64,000 nt of DNA from JBGTGG01 sp041746855 (lineage in GTDB: Bacteria; Bacteroidota; Bacteroidia; Cytophagales; Cyclobacteriaceae). The translations under genes were made by a program, and so were the position numbers. The first letter of the stretch is position 1. Every line of letters begins with the position of its first letter. Positions 26,072-35,930 of the stretch are shown here, piece after piece. The stretch is from NCBI GenBank assembly GCA_041746855.1, contig JBGTGG010000467.1, positions 1-64,000 of the forward strand. The letters are read 5' to 3'. Under the pieces are notes generated by a model. The model was not told the origin of the DNA, did no database searches, and was given only the letters and a program-made list of their open reading frames with translations.

Positions 26072-26087
26072 TGTTCAATTATTTAAG

Positions 26088-26115
26088 TTTCCAGTTTCCA
26101 GTTACCAGTATCCAG
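26088..26115. repeat. 7-base tandem repeat (TWWCCAG), four units
   Basis: Four exact-length heptamers, TTTCCAG, TTTCCAG, TTACCAG and TATCCAG, lie in the 54-base gap between two minus-strand genes. Read on the other strand they are CTGGNNA units, as at 35856. Confidence 0.75.
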
Positions 26116-26125
26116 CATCTAACCT

Positions 26126-26479
26126 CTAATTATAATAATGCTTCGGTGCATCCTTTTTCAACAACGATCCCGTTACCGCTGCAAAGCCTCCAACCAAACC
26201 ACCCACTACAACCATTACCAGCATTAGCAATGCTTTGCTATTGAGCTTCAGAATAGCAGCAACATTTTCCGCCAGTGGCATTGCTGCATTTATATCAATC
26301 AGGAGTGCTTTGATCAGCCAGAGCAAACCAATTCCTAAAAACCCTGCAAAAAAGTTGGCATTCGATTTCATTACATAGCCAAACACAAATGCGCTGATGG
26401 CAATGCTCCACCATGGCAGAAACAGTTCGAATAGAAATGCAAAGACAGCGATAAAGAGTAATTGAATTATAAATTTCAT
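26126..26479 (-). CDS. small hypothetical membrane protein
   Basis: A 117-residue protein with about four hydrophobic helices: FIIQLLFIAVFAFLFELF, WWSIAISAFVFGYVM, FFAGFLGIGLLWLIKALLI and ALLMLVMVVVGGLVGGFAAV. The tail is short and polar. I do not recognise a family with known function. It lies between the alpha/beta hydrolase and a repeat-rich spacer upstream. Function is unknown. Confidence 0.75.
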   Translation of the reverse strand: MKFIIQLLFIAVFAFLFELFLPWWSIAISAFVFGYVMKSNANFFAGFLGIGLLWLIKALLIDINAAMPLAENVAAILKLNSKALLMLVMVVVGGLVGGFAAVTGSLLKKDAPKHYYN

Positions 26480-26540
26480 CGTATATTTTTTTTTGTTATT
26501 TTTTTTCTTCTTGACAGATTAAGGCTGCAAAATACTCGTC

Positions 26541-26695
26541 ACTCAGAGCCTGCCTGCGCGTAGCCGCTATACTACACGAATCGTTTCGCATTGTGAAGCT
26601 TTGGCAAAGGCAGGCGTCAGCGAAGAGTCTTTGGAGCATGAGATTGCGTGCAAAGATTCTTCGGTCCCCGATTCTTGGGGCCTTCTGAATGACGG
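26541..26695. repeat. interspersed intergenic repeat (GCCTGCC/GGCAGGC type)
   Basis: The spacer holds GCCTGCCTGCGCG at 26548, then GCAAAGGCAGGCG at 26604, giving inverted arms. Next comes GCAAAGATTCTTCGG at 26649, and CTTCTGAATGAC ends the unit near 26693. These strings recur in Bacteroidota spacers as dispersed repeats. A related GCCTGCCT/AGGCAGGC pair lies at 34895-34928. Confidence 0.6.
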
Positions 26696-26728
26696 TACTT
26701 TATTTAATTCTTGTTCGTGAATATTCAA

Positions 26729-29161
26729 TTAGTTTTTTGGATTGAGTTCAGTAATATAAAGAGCACCAGTCATTTCCGGCTTCTGCATAAACTGCAAATT
26801 GTAATATTTTCCTTTTGCCCAGTGATCAATCAAATTGTTATAAAACCTGCTGCCCGGATTTCCGGATTGCCCACCCGGATAAACGGCAACTGCTTCAGGG
26901 CCGGACTTTTTCATTTCTACAATCATCCGCCACGAAGGTCCCCAACGGGATGATGTGGCATTTACAATCCCTGAATTACCACCCGTCTCAACATGATAAC
27001 TGAGTGGTTGTTGACGCAAAAGATGTTCAATCGATGTGTCTTTGTAATCACTCCAACGTGGGGGTGCATTTTTGTCTGTTTTCCATTTCTCAACGTCTTC
27101 AACCGAAATCTTAAATGATTTTTGAATGACCTCTTTGGCGGTCTCTTTTTCCGGTGTACTCTTAATGTCAAAGAAATCAAACGCGGGATTTTCAGTAAGC
27201 AGTTTTATTGTTGTATAATCCGTGGGGTAGGAGAGCACAGCATTTTCATTTTTCATCTCATCCCATATCGAACGGAATAAAGTGTTCCACCATGCCTCGT
27301 AATACGAAGCACCTTCCGATTCAATGGTATTGAAGTAATCCCACTCGGAAAGGATTTTGAATGCAGCTTTTTCTGTTTCACTTAATGTTGTTTGATCAAT
27401 GTTTTCCAACATCATGGGCAGGCTCTCCTTTGCCTGTAGGTTCAGATTGTCGCCTTGCAATGCCATCATATCCTGAACGGTAATACTGGAATCTGCACGC
27501 AACACATCATTGATCCTTCGGTTGCGGTATGCTTCATAACTGGTGGAAGTAACAAAGTACGGATAGCTCGCATCCACCGGATACTGGTTGGCAGAACTCA
27601 CAAACCCACGCTCAGGATTTTTATCCATTACGTTTTGCTCATTCGGAATGTAGGCTTGCCATTGCGTTGAACTGATGCTGCCATCCAAAATAAATTTCCC
27701 TTCCAACTTTCTGCGCACCGGAAAACGGCCTTGTATGCGCATTGCAATATCACCCGATGCTGACGCGAATACAAAATTTTGTGCAGGTGATGCATAATGA
27801 TTTAACGCTTCCATATAATCCCCATGGTTTTTAGCACGGTTAAGTTTGTAAAAGGTCAACAGTTCTTCCGATTCATCATGGGCCATCCAGCGGAAAGCAT
27901 AATTTTTTCTGTTGTTTTCTGCCTGGAACGTTTCGTCATACGTGATAGGGCCATGCACCGTATATAATACCGTATCGTAAAAATCTTCTCCACCACGTAT
28001 TGAAATTTTTTCAATCTTCTTTTGAACGTCTTTCCAATCACCATCAAACTTGTACTGGCTTTTGGTTTCATCTTTAAAAGAAATCTCGAACCAATCCACC
28101 AGATCGCGTTGTGCGTTTGTTACTCCCCATGCAATCGAATCGGTAAAACCAATAATAATATTTGGTGCACCGGGCAGGGAGACGCCCATTGTATTGATGC
28201 CGGGTGCGTTCAATTGGATTGCATACCAAATGGAGGGCATCGATAAACTTAAATGTGGATCGTTACATAAGATGGGTGCACCACTTGCAGTTTTGCTTCC
28301 GCTTACTGCCCAGTTGTTGCTGCCAATGGTTGGGTTGGGTGTTTCAAGATTGGAGACATTTATTAATTCTGTTGGAAGGGCGAAGGGAATGCTATCCATT
28401 TTTACCGGAATAAAATTCCAACTATTTGGTTTCTCCACAATCGGATCGGCAACACCTTCATTGTCCGGATATAAAATTTCCACAATTTCTTTTCCAAACA
28501 AAGAAAGGGCGTTCGTCATCTGCATGTCTTTGTCACCTTTGTTCAACGTCTGCGCCATATTCTTTAATAAAAGTCCACATTTTAAAGGTGTCCACTGTTC
28601 GGGTTCGTAGGCAAGTAGTTTATATTCCAGCGGAAGGTGTTTATAATCAAGTTGGTTGATGTAGGCATTGATGCCAGCGGTATATTGCTCTACATTCATT
28701 TTTGCTATGGGATCATTTTCCATCGCGCGTAAAGAATTTTCTGCAGCCATCACCATTCCAAACCTGCGTTGGCCACGATCGTAATCGATTGCTACATTTC
28801 CAATAATTTCAGAAATCCTTCCGGCAGCAGCATGCGTTTGAAATTCCATTTGCCACAAGCGGTGTTGTGCCGTAACATATCCTTGTGCGAAAAATAAATC
28901 TTCATCGTTTTCGGCAAAGATGTGTGGTATCAAAAGGCTATCGTAAACGATTGTAACTTTATCTTTTAATCCGGTGAGCATAATTTCATCATCACCGGTA
29001 AATTTTTTTGATTCACTGTTTTGCCAGAAGCCATGAAAAGGGTCGAGAAACTTGCCAAAAGGTGGAATACGGCCTAATCCCGGTAATTCCCAGCTGTTTT
29101 CTAGGATATAGATGAGGAGAACAGTAGTGATAAGGGACAAAGAAAATTTAAGAACTTTCAT
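26729..29161 (-). CDS. penicillin acylase family protein (Ntn hydrolase)
   Basis: An 810-residue precursor with an N-terminal hydrophobic segment (SLSLITTVLLIYILE). The A-chain region has IPHIFAENDEDLFFAQGYV and RLWQMEFQTHAAAGRISE. The autocatalytic cleavage site is near residue 281 in TIGSNNWAVSG, where the Ser becomes the N-terminal nucleophile of the B chain. NDPHLSLSMPSIWY and the C-terminal TGGNSGIVNATSSRWGPSWR fit the family. It hydrolyses an amide such as a penicillin side chain, acyl-homoserine lactone or peptide derivative; the substrate is not predictable. It is divergent from kdsC and shares a 75-base promoter region with it. Confidence 0.93.
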   Translation of the reverse strand: MKVLKFSLSLITTVLLIYILENSWELPGLGRIPPFGKFLDPFHGFWQNSESKKFTGDDEIMLTGLKDKVTIVYDSLLIPHIFAENDEDLFFAQGYVTAQHRLWQMEFQTHAAAGRISEIIGNVAIDYDRGQRRFGMVMAAENSLRAMENDPIAKMNVEQYTAGINAYINQLDYKHLPLEYKLLAYEPEQWTPLKCGLLLKNMAQTLNKGDKDMQMTNALSLFGKEIVEILYPDNEGVADPIVEKPNSWNFIPVKMDSIPFALPTELINVSNLETPNPTIGSNNWAVSGSKTASGAPILCNDPHLSLSMPSIWYAIQLNAPGINTMGVSLPGAPNIIIGFTDSIAWGVTNAQRDLVDWFEISFKDETKSQYKFDGDWKDVQKKIEKISIRGGEDFYDTVLYTVHGPITYDETFQAENNRKNYAFRWMAHDESEELLTFYKLNRAKNHGDYMEALNHYASPAQNFVFASASGDIAMRIQGRFPVRRKLEGKFILDGSISSTQWQAYIPNEQNVMDKNPERGFVSSANQYPVDASYPYFVTSTSYEAYRNRRINDVLRADSSITVQDMMALQGDNLNLQAKESLPMMLENIDQTTLSETEKAAFKILSEWDYFNTIESEGASYYEAWWNTLFRSIWDEMKNENAVLSYPTDYTTIKLLTENPAFDFFDIKSTPEKETAKEVIQKSFKISVEDVEKWKTDKNAPPRWSDYKDTSIEHLLRQQPLSYHVETGGNSGIVNATSSRWGPSWRMIVEMKKSGPEAVAVYPGGQSGNPGSRFYNNLIDHWAKGKYYNLQFMQKPEMTGALYITELNPKN

Positions 29162-29236
29162 TTAATCGGGGTTATTAACACCATAAAGTAAAAAGCTTTT
29201 CCTAATTTTCGGGATTGTTTCACCAAAATCTTTTCA

Positions 29237-29776
29237 TTGAAACGAATTTTAGAACTGTACACCAAAGATCAGGTTCGGAAAGCTTCCGCAATAAAGGCTA
29301 TTTTCTTTGATGTGGATGGTGTTTTGACGGACGGGAAGATTGTTTATGATGATTCGGGAAAAGAAAGCAAATCTTTTAATGTGAAAGATGGACTGATTAT
29401 CAAATACCTTAAGAAATACAAAATATTGACGGGTGCCATTACCGGTCGTGAATCTTCTATTGTCACCAAACGCATGGCAGAATTGAAAGTAGACTTTTGT
29501 CACCAGGGAATTGTTGATAAGCTTTCTGTTTTTGTAAAGCTTGCCAAGCATTACAAATTAAAAATGAAAGAAGTGGTTTTTATTGGTGATGATTTAAATG
29601 ATTTAGAAGTGTTGAACACGTGTGGCTTTAGTGTTTGTCCTGCTGACAGTCCACGCTATATAAAAGAACAAGTCGACTTGATCACAAACGCGCGTAGTGG
29701 CGAAGGCGTATTGCGTGAGGTCGCAGATCTTGTATTGGCTGCACGTGGCGAATTGAGTAAAATACTGAAAGGATAG
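29237..29776 (+). CDS. kdsC: KdsC-type HAD phosphatase (Kdo 8-phosphate phosphatase)
   Basis: A 179-residue HAD protein of the small uncapped type that forms tetramers. The nucleophile motif is AIFFDVDGVLTDG, motif II is ITGRES, Lys lies near KLSVFVKLAK and motif IV is FIGDDLNDLEVL. The C-terminal tail GEGVLREVADLVLAARGE is typical of KdsC. It removes phosphate from Kdo 8-phosphate in lipopolysaccharide core synthesis. The start is TTG at 29237; no ATG is available before the first motif. It overlaps the following permease gene by one base (TAGTG), so the two are coupled. Confidence 0.9.
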   Translation: MKRILELYTKDQVRKASAIKAIFFDVDGVLTDGKIVYDDSGKESKSFNVKDGLIIKYLKKYKILTGAITGRESSIVTKRMAELKVDFCHQGIVDKLSVFVKLAKHYKLKMKEVVFIGDDLNDLEVLNTCGFSVCPADSPRYIKEQVDLITNARSGEGVLREVADLVLAARGELSKILKG

Positions 29777-31533
29777 TGGAGCTGATACAGATTTTTGTAA
29801 TCGCGGTCGTTGTTTTTTTGGTGGTTTCACTCTACAAGGAAATCTTTAACCCTGCTTTTACTTTTTTTATCTGCGTGGTGGCGCTTTTGCTGGTTGGTGT
29901 TTTATCGCCTACCGATTTATTAAAAGGACTTTCAAATCCCCAGATCATCATCATCTTTTTGTTGATGCAGGTAACAGCAGGAGTGCGCAGTATTTTTGGC
30001 TCTGAATTTTTTATTAAAGTTTTTAGTACTTCCTTAAGTCCGAAGCGATTCCTGTTGCGCATGATGATGGTGTCCTCAACATTTTCAGCATTCCTCAACA
30101 ACACACCACTCGTTGCGTTCATGATTCCGTATGTAAAAGATTGGGCGGAGCGAACGGGCAATTCAAGTTCAAAATTTTTAATCCCGTTATCGTATGCGAC
30201 CATCCTTGGCGGGATGATGACCGTGATTGGAACCTCTACCAACTTAGTGCTGAGCGGATTGTTGACAGAATACAATTTGCCGTTGTTGAAATTTACCGAT
30301 TTCCTTTACCTCGGATTAGCAGTAACGGTAACCGGATGGATATATTTAATGTTTGTCGGATATAAACTATTGCCGGACCATTCCAACAAGATAGACTTCG
30401 TACGTGAACACTTAAAGGAGTACATAGTTGAAACCGAAATTTTCCATAACTCACCACTCATCGGAAAATCCGTCAAAGATGCGGGACTCAGAAACCTGCA
30501 AGAACTTTTTCTGGTGGAGATTATCAGAAAGGAAAAAATTATTTCCCCGGTTTCCCCAGAAGTTGTGTTGGAGGCAGAAGATACCTTGTTCTTCTCCGGA
30601 AACACGCAGTCTATTTTTAACATGATTAAAGAAGACAACGGATTGCAAATTCCCAAACACGAAAAAATTCAGGAACAATTTAATTTTGTGGAAGCAGTGA
30701 TCCCTGCCAATTCTGATTTGATAGGGGCAAGAATAAAAGATTCCGATTTTCGAAAAAGATACAACGCATCCATTGTTGCTATTCATCGTGATGGTAGAAG
30801 GGTGGCAGGAAAAGTTGGTGAGTTGGTACTTTCGGGTGGTGACTTTCTATTGTTGTTGGCAGGTGAGAATGGCGAACAACGCAAGAATGAGAAAAATTTA
30901 TTTTTCATTTCCGTGCCGAAAGCACTGGTCACAAAACAATCCAGTTGGTTAAAGTGGTTGGGTCTTGGTTCCATACTCGCATTGATTCTCGGCATTACCG
31001 GTGTAATCAATCTCTTTACAATTTGTGTATTGATACTATTGGCGTTGGTGCTGCCCGGAGTCCTCAAAATAAAAGACATCACACAAAATATTGATACCGG
31101 CCTTTTGATGGTATTGGTCTGCTCCCTCGCGATTGGTGTAGCACTCGAAAAATCTGGAACAGCAGCCCTCATGGCCACCGGGATTTTAAAAATGGGATCT
31201 TTGATGGGCCCTGTCGGAGTGATTAGTATTTTATTTATCGCCACTATTTTCCTTACTGCGCTAATTACCAATGCAGCCGCGGTATCGATTGTATTTCCAA
31301 TTGCATTGGCATTAGCGTCACAAACGCAATTGCCTACTACACCTTTTTTCGTGGCGATTGCCTTTGCTGCCTCCGGGGATTTCATGACTCCGATTGGCTA
31401 TCAGACTAATCTGATGGTATATGGGCCGGGTGGGTACACTTTTAAGGATTTTTTTCGCGTTGGGACTCCTTTAACTGTTATATATGTTGCAATTTGCGTC
31501 CTCTTTATCGCATTTTACTATAATTTAATCTGA
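29776..31533 (+). CDS. SLC13/DASS-type permease with two TrkA-C domains (probable sulfate uptake)
   Basis: A 585-residue inner-membrane protein with about ten helices split by a soluble insert. The N-terminal half has FLLMQVTAGVRSIFGSEFF and SSTFSAFLNNTPLVAFMIPY, then a SNT-type motif VIGTSTNLVLSGLL. Residues about 215-370 form two RCK_C/TrkA-C domains (NSPLIGKSVKDAGLRNL; DLIGARIKDSDFRKRYN). The C-terminal half repeats the motif (LITNAAAVSIVFPIALALA; MTPIGYQTNLMVYGPG). The start is GTG at 29776. Its place before cysC, cysD and cysN argues for sulfate import, which is inferred from context. Confidence 0.88.
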   Translation: MELIQIFVIAVVVFLVVSLYKEIFNPAFTFFICVVALLLVGVLSPTDLLKGLSNPQIIIIFLLMQVTAGVRSIFGSEFFIKVFSTSLSPKRFLLRMMMVSSTFSAFLNNTPLVAFMIPYVKDWAERTGNSSSKFLIPLSYATILGGMMTVIGTSTNLVLSGLLTEYNLPLLKFTDFLYLGLAVTVTGWIYLMFVGYKLLPDHSNKIDFVREHLKEYIVETEIFHNSPLIGKSVKDAGLRNLQELFLVEIIRKEKIISPVSPEVVLEAEDTLFFSGNTQSIFNMIKEDNGLQIPKHEKIQEQFNFVEAVIPANSDLIGARIKDSDFRKRYNASIVAIHRDGRRVAGKVGELVLSGGDFLLLLAGENGEQRKNEKNLFFISVPKALVTKQSSWLKWLGLGSILALILGITGVINLFTICVLILLALVLPGVLKIKDITQNIDTGLLMVLVCSLAIGVALEKSGTAALMATGILKMGSLMGPVGVISILFIATIFLTALITNAAAVSIVFPIALALASQTQLPTTPFFVAIAFAASGDFMTPIGYQTNLMVYGPGGYTFKDFFRVGTPLTVIYVAICVLFIAFYYNLI

Positions 31534-31535
31534 CC

Positions 31536-32126
31536 GTGGATAATTTATACCCTATCGAATCACAAATTAGTCGCAAGATGCGGCAGTCTATTTACGGACA
31601 GAAAAGCATGGTCATTTGGTTTACCGGGTTGTCGGGCTCTGGAAAATCCACGTTGGCCACCGCGTTGGAAGTTGCGTTGTTCAATGAAGGCTATCGTACC
31701 TATTTATTGGATGGCGACAACATCCGCACCGGACTAAACAAAGACCTGACCTTTACAGAAGAAGGCAGGAACGAAAACATCAGGCGCATTGCCGAAGTAT
31801 CCAACTTGTTTGTAGATGCAGGTGTGATTTTACTCTCCGCATTTATTTCACCTTTTCGTGCTGATCGGGAGCAAGTAAAAAACATTGTAGGCGAAGAAAA
31901 CTTTATCGAAGTGTTTGTGGATTGTCCGCTGGAAATTTGTGAGCAACGGGATGTAAAAGGGTTGTATAAAAAGGCCAGGGCAGGGGAGATAAAAAACTTT
32001 ACAGGAATTGATTCCCCATACGAAGCACCGGAAGACCCTGCAATCGTGGTGCCTACGCACATCGTACCGCTGAAAGAAGCAATAGAAGAATTAATGGAAT
32101 TTTTAAAAGACAGAATCGCGATATAA
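31536..32126 (+). CDS. cysC: adenylylsulfate kinase
   Basis: A 196-residue APS kinase. The P-loop is WFTGLSGSGKSTLATALE (GLSGSGKS), followed by YLLDGDNIRTGLNKDLTFT and the family motifs RNENIRRIAEVSNLF and SAFISPFRADRE. FVDCPLEICEQRDVKGLYKKA completes it. It phosphorylates adenosine 5'-phosphosulfate with ATP to give PAPS. The start is GTG at 31536, two bases after the permease stop, and cysD follows after one base. PAPS made here can feed assimilation or sulfotransferases. Confidence 0.96.
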   Translation: MDNLYPIESQISRKMRQSIYGQKSMVIWFTGLSGSGKSTLATALEVALFNEGYRTYLLDGDNIRTGLNKDLTFTEEGRNENIRRIAEVSNLFVDAGVILLSAFISPFRADREQVKNIVGEENFIEVFVDCPLEICEQRDVKGLYKKARAGEIKNFTGIDSPYEAPEDPAIVVPTHIVPLKEAIEELMEFLKDRIAI

Positions 32127-32127
32127 A

Positions 32128-33033
32128 ATGAGCCAGTATTATTTAGACCATCTCAAGGAACTTGAATCGGAAGCTATTTATGTAATCCGTGAAGTGGTAG
32201 CACAATTTGAAAACCCATGCTTGCTTTTTTCAGGCGGCAAAGACTCGATTATCTTAGCACACCTTTCGAAGAAAGCATTTTATCCCGCACGGATACCTTT
32301 CCCGCTTGTACACATCGATACGGGCCATAACTTTCCTGAGACGATTGAGTTTCGCGATGCCCTGGTAAAAGAACTGGGCGTTCGCTTGGAAGTAGGATTG
32401 GTGCAAGAAAGTATCGACAACGGTGAAGCAACCGAAGAGACCGGGGTGAATGCAAGTCGGAATGCTTTGCAAACGGTAACGCTGCTCAGCACCATCGAAA
32501 AAAATAAATACGATGCGGCCATGGGTGGCGCCAGGCGCGATGAAGAAAAGGCGCGTGCCAAAGAACGTTTCTTTTCTCACCGTGATGAGTTTGGTCAATG
32601 GGATCCTAAAAACCAACGCCCGGAATTGTGGAACATCTTTAATGGTCGAAAAAATATGGGCGAACATTTTCGCGTGTTCCCGATATCAAACTGGACAGAG
32701 ATGGATGTTTGGAATTATATCCTTGCTGAGAACATTGCAATACCTTCTTTGTATTTCACACACGAACGCGAAGTAGTAGAACGTGATGGAACATTTTTGT
32801 CGACTTCCCCGTGGCTGCAACTAAAGCCAAATGAAAAGCCATTCATGAAGCGTGTGCGGTTCCGCACCTGTGGCGATATGCCCATTACCGGAGCGGTGGG
32901 GTCTGAAGCAGATACATTGGAAAAAATTATTATCGAAATCTCAGCAACCCGGACAACCGAGCGCGGCACCCGTGCCGATGACAAACGTTCGGAAACAGCA
33001 ATGGAAGACAGGAAGAAGGGGGGGTATTTTTAA
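32128..33033 (+). CDS. cysD: sulfate adenylyltransferase subunit 2
   Basis: A 301-residue PAPS reductase/ATP-sulfurylase fold protein. The PP-loop motif is LLFSGGKDSIILAHLSKKAF, followed by LVHIDTGHNFPETIEFRD and GGARRDEEKARAKERFFS. It ends RGTRADDKRSETAMEDRKKGGYF as usual for CysD. With CysN it forms APS from ATP and sulfate, driven by GTP hydrolysis. A run of seven G (33018-33024) lies near its 3' end. A heptamer repeat array begins at the stop codon. Confidence 0.97.
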   Translation: MSQYYLDHLKELESEAIYVIREVVAQFENPCLLFSGGKDSIILAHLSKKAFYPARIPFPLVHIDTGHNFPETIEFRDALVKELGVRLEVGLVQESIDNGEATEETGVNASRNALQTVTLLSTIEKNKYDAAMGGARRDEEKARAKERFFSHRDEFGQWDPKNQRPELWNIFNGRKNMGEHFRVFPISNWTEMDVWNYILAENIAIPSLYFTHEREVVERDGTFLSTSPWLQLKPNEKPFMKRVRFRTCGDMPITGAVGSEADTLEKIIIEISATRTTERGTRADDKRSETAMEDRKKGGYF

Positions 33034-33086
33034 CTAGATGCTAGATGCTAGACGCTAGATGCTAGATACTAGATACTAGATACTAG
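33034..33086. repeat. 7-base tandem repeat array (CTAGATG/CTAGATA)
   Basis: Seven tandem heptamers plus a partial unit: CTAGATG twice, CTAGACG, CTAGATG, CTAGATA three times, then CTAG. The array starts one base after the cysD stop codon and fills most of the 91-base gap to cysN, inside an otherwise tightly packed operon. Confidence 0.95.
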
Positions 33087-33124
33087 TATCCACTAAGAAC
33101 CAACAACAAACAACGAAATAAAAA

Positions 33125-34369
<1,245 letters not shown>

Positions 34370-34373
34370 TTTT

Positions 34374-34433
34374 TAACCGCAAAGGCGGGAAGACGCTAAG
34401 GGAAATCTTTGCGCCTCTGCGCCTCAGCGGTTA
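34374..34433. repeat. imperfect inverted repeat (AACCGCAAAGGCG type)
   Basis: The left arm begins TAACCGCAAAGGCG and the right arm ends CGCCTCAGCGGTTA. The arms pair imperfectly around GGGAAATC. It follows the cysN stop by four bases. The same core recurs at 35711 and 35892, so it is a dispersed element. It may form a stem in the transcript. Confidence 0.7.
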
Positions 34434-34472
34434 GTTTTGTATTTGTTTAATTTAGAAATAAATATTCGTTAG

Positions 34473-34859
34473 GTGCAAAGAGAGCAACTGAATCAATTGT
34501 CGAAAGAAATTTTGGATGCATCGATTGCTGTGCACAAAGAGATGGGACCGGGTTTGCTTGAAAGTGTTTATCAGCAATGTTTATTGTTCGAGTTGAAACT
34601 TCGCGATTTGAGAGTTGGAAGTTTAGTTCCAATTTCGATTCAATACAAGGGACATCAATTAAACAAGGATTATATTATTGACATTCTAGTTGAGGATGAA
34701 ATAATCATTGAGTTGAAGTCTGTAGAAGTTATTTTACCCGTTCATGAAGCACAAATTGTTAGCTATTTAAAATTGGCTGATAAGCGACTTGGATTTTTAA
34801 TTAACTTCAATACTCCATTGCTTAAGAACGGTTTTAAAAGATTTGTAAATAATTTTTGA
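34473..34859 (+). CDS. GxxExxY protein (PD-(D/E)XK-like domain)
   Basis: A 128-residue protein started at GTG 34473. The family signature is clear: LDASIAVHKEMGPGLLESVY contains GxxExxY. A nuclease-like core follows with DYIIDILVEDEIIIELKSVE (D...ExK-type residues), then QIVSYLKLADKRLGFLINF. The family is common in Bacteroidota and its function is not established. Repeats on both sides (34374 and 34880) and an unrelated predicted function suggest an insertion into the cys operon. Confidence 0.87.
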   Translation: MQREQLNQLSKEILDASIAVHKEMGPGLLESVYQQCLLFELKLRDLRVGSLVPISIQYKGHQLNKDYIIDILVEDEIIIELKSVEVILPVHEAQIVSYLKLADKRLGFLINFNTPLLKNGFKRFVNNF

Positions 34860-34879
34860 TAATTAGGTTGATTATCTTT

Positions 34880-34930
34880 GCGTTTCAGCGCCTTTGCCTG
34901 CCTATGCAGAAGCTCCGCGCAGGCAGGCGG
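34880..34930. repeat. intergenic repeat with GCCTGCCT/AGGCAGGC arms
   Basis: After a GCGTTTCAGCGCCTTTG segment, TGCCTGCCT (34895-34903) faces AGGCAGGCG (34921-34929) across 17 bases. It combines the GCAAAGG-type and GCCTGCC-type dispersed repeats of this genome. Confidence 0.6.
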
Positions 34931-34943
34931 TAAAAAATAAAAA

Positions 34944-35714
34944 ATGGAAAACTCAGAATTACATGAATTACTCGATGTAGCGATACAGGCAGCCGAAGAA
35001 GCTGCAATCGAAATTTTAAAGATTTACGAATCCGAAGATTTTGATACGGAGCAAAAGGATGATTTGTCGCCACTTACAAAAGCTGATAAGAAAGCGCATG
35101 AAACGATCATGCGGCATCTTGAGAAAACACAACTTCCGGTGCTAAGTGAAGAAGGTAAAGGTAATCCGTATGCAGATCGGGTGAAGTGGGAATATTTTTG
35201 GATGGTGGATCCGCTGGACGGCACAAAAGAATTCATCAAACGCAACGGTGAGTTTACGGTAAACATCGCGCTCATTCATAATGGAGTTCCGATTCTTGGA
35301 GTAGTAGCCATACCCGTAGCCAATGAAATTTATTATGGTGGTGAAGGACTTGGTGTGACGTTAAAAAAAGATGGCGTTGAAAGAACGTTGGAACAACGGA
35401 AGCCTGTCGACCTGAAACAACCCGGACTGCGTGTTGTGGCATCGCGTTCACATTTGAATGAAGAAACCGAGGATTTCATCAAAGGCTTAACCGATCCCTC
35501 CATGGTTTCCAAAGGAAGTAGTTTGAAATTTTTGCTACTGGTAACAGGTCAAGCCGATGTCTACCCACGGTTTGCCCCCACGATGGAGTGGGACACCGCT
35601 GCCGCAGATGCACTAGTGCGCGCCATCGGATTAGGGGTTTACCAACACGAGTCCACTGATTTGCTGGAGTATAATAAAGAGAACTTGTTGAACCCTTACT
35701 TTTTGTGTGTTTAA
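34944..35714 (+). CDS. cysQ: 3'(2'),5'-bisphosphate nucleotidase
   Basis: A 256-residue inositol-monophosphatase-fold enzyme. Metal-binding motifs are LPVLSEEGKG, WMVDPLDGTKEFIKRNGEF and MEWDTAAADALVRAIG. The length and motifs match CysQ. It hydrolyses PAP to AMP and so removes the product of sulfotransferase or PAPS reductase. The gene completes the sulfate-activation set (permease, cysC, cysD, cysN) on the same strand. Confidence 0.94.
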   Translation: MENSELHELLDVAIQAAEEAAIEILKIYESEDFDTEQKDDLSPLTKADKKAHETIMRHLEKTQLPVLSEEGKGNPYADRVKWEYFWMVDPLDGTKEFIKRNGEFTVNIALIHNGVPILGVVAIPVANEIYYGGEGLGVTLKKDGVERTLEQRKPVDLKQPGLRVVASRSHLNEETEDFIKGLTDPSMVSKGSSLKFLLLVTGQADVYPRFAPTMEWDTAAADALVRAIGLGVYQHESTDLLEYNKENLLNPYFLCV

Positions 35715-35919
35715 CCGCAAAGGCACAGAGGCGCAAAGTTGAGGCTGTTTGGCGATATGACTTTCGAATGGTTGTCGGTTGCTGGTGGATTTGATAAATC
35801 TTGAACTTATTTGCACTTGGAAGAAATACATCAGAAGTATCTTACACCCAAACTACTGGCGACTGGCAACTGGTAACTCACTACAAACCACCTTTGCGCC
35901 TTAGCGCCTTTGCGGTTAA
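35711..35919. repeat. inverted pair of CCGCAAAGGCNCAGAGGCG-type repeats
   Basis: TTAACCGCAAAGGCACAGAG at 35711 faces the reverse-complement form, with GCGCCTTTGCGGTTAA ending at 35919. About 150 bases separate the arms and contain a CTGG heptamer repeat (35856-35876). The right arm ends 11 bases before the UpxY-like start codon. The element separates the sulfate operon from the polysaccharide cluster. Confidence 0.65.
35856..35876. repeat. 7-base tandem repeat (ACTGGNN), three units
   Basis: ACTGGCG, ACTGGCA and ACTGGTA follow one another exactly. Same family as 26088 (opposite strand) and 16112. Confidence 0.65.
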
Positions 35920-35930
35920 TATTGCATTTC

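Noticed and set aside
28050..28610. 186-codon plus-strand frame opposite the penicillin acylase gene
   Set aside because: It is the antisense shadow of a clear family member with intact motifs on the minus strand.
30783..31385. 200-codon minus-strand frame opposite the permease gene
   Set aside because: Antisense shadow of the SLC13-type permease; no motif of its own.
33018..33024. G7 run near the end of cysD
   Set aside because: It encodes the conserved Lys-Gly-Gly end of CysD and lies too close to the stop to act as a strong switch.
33034..33086. CRISPR array
   Set aside because: Units are seven bases without spacers, so this is a microsatellite-like tandem repeat.
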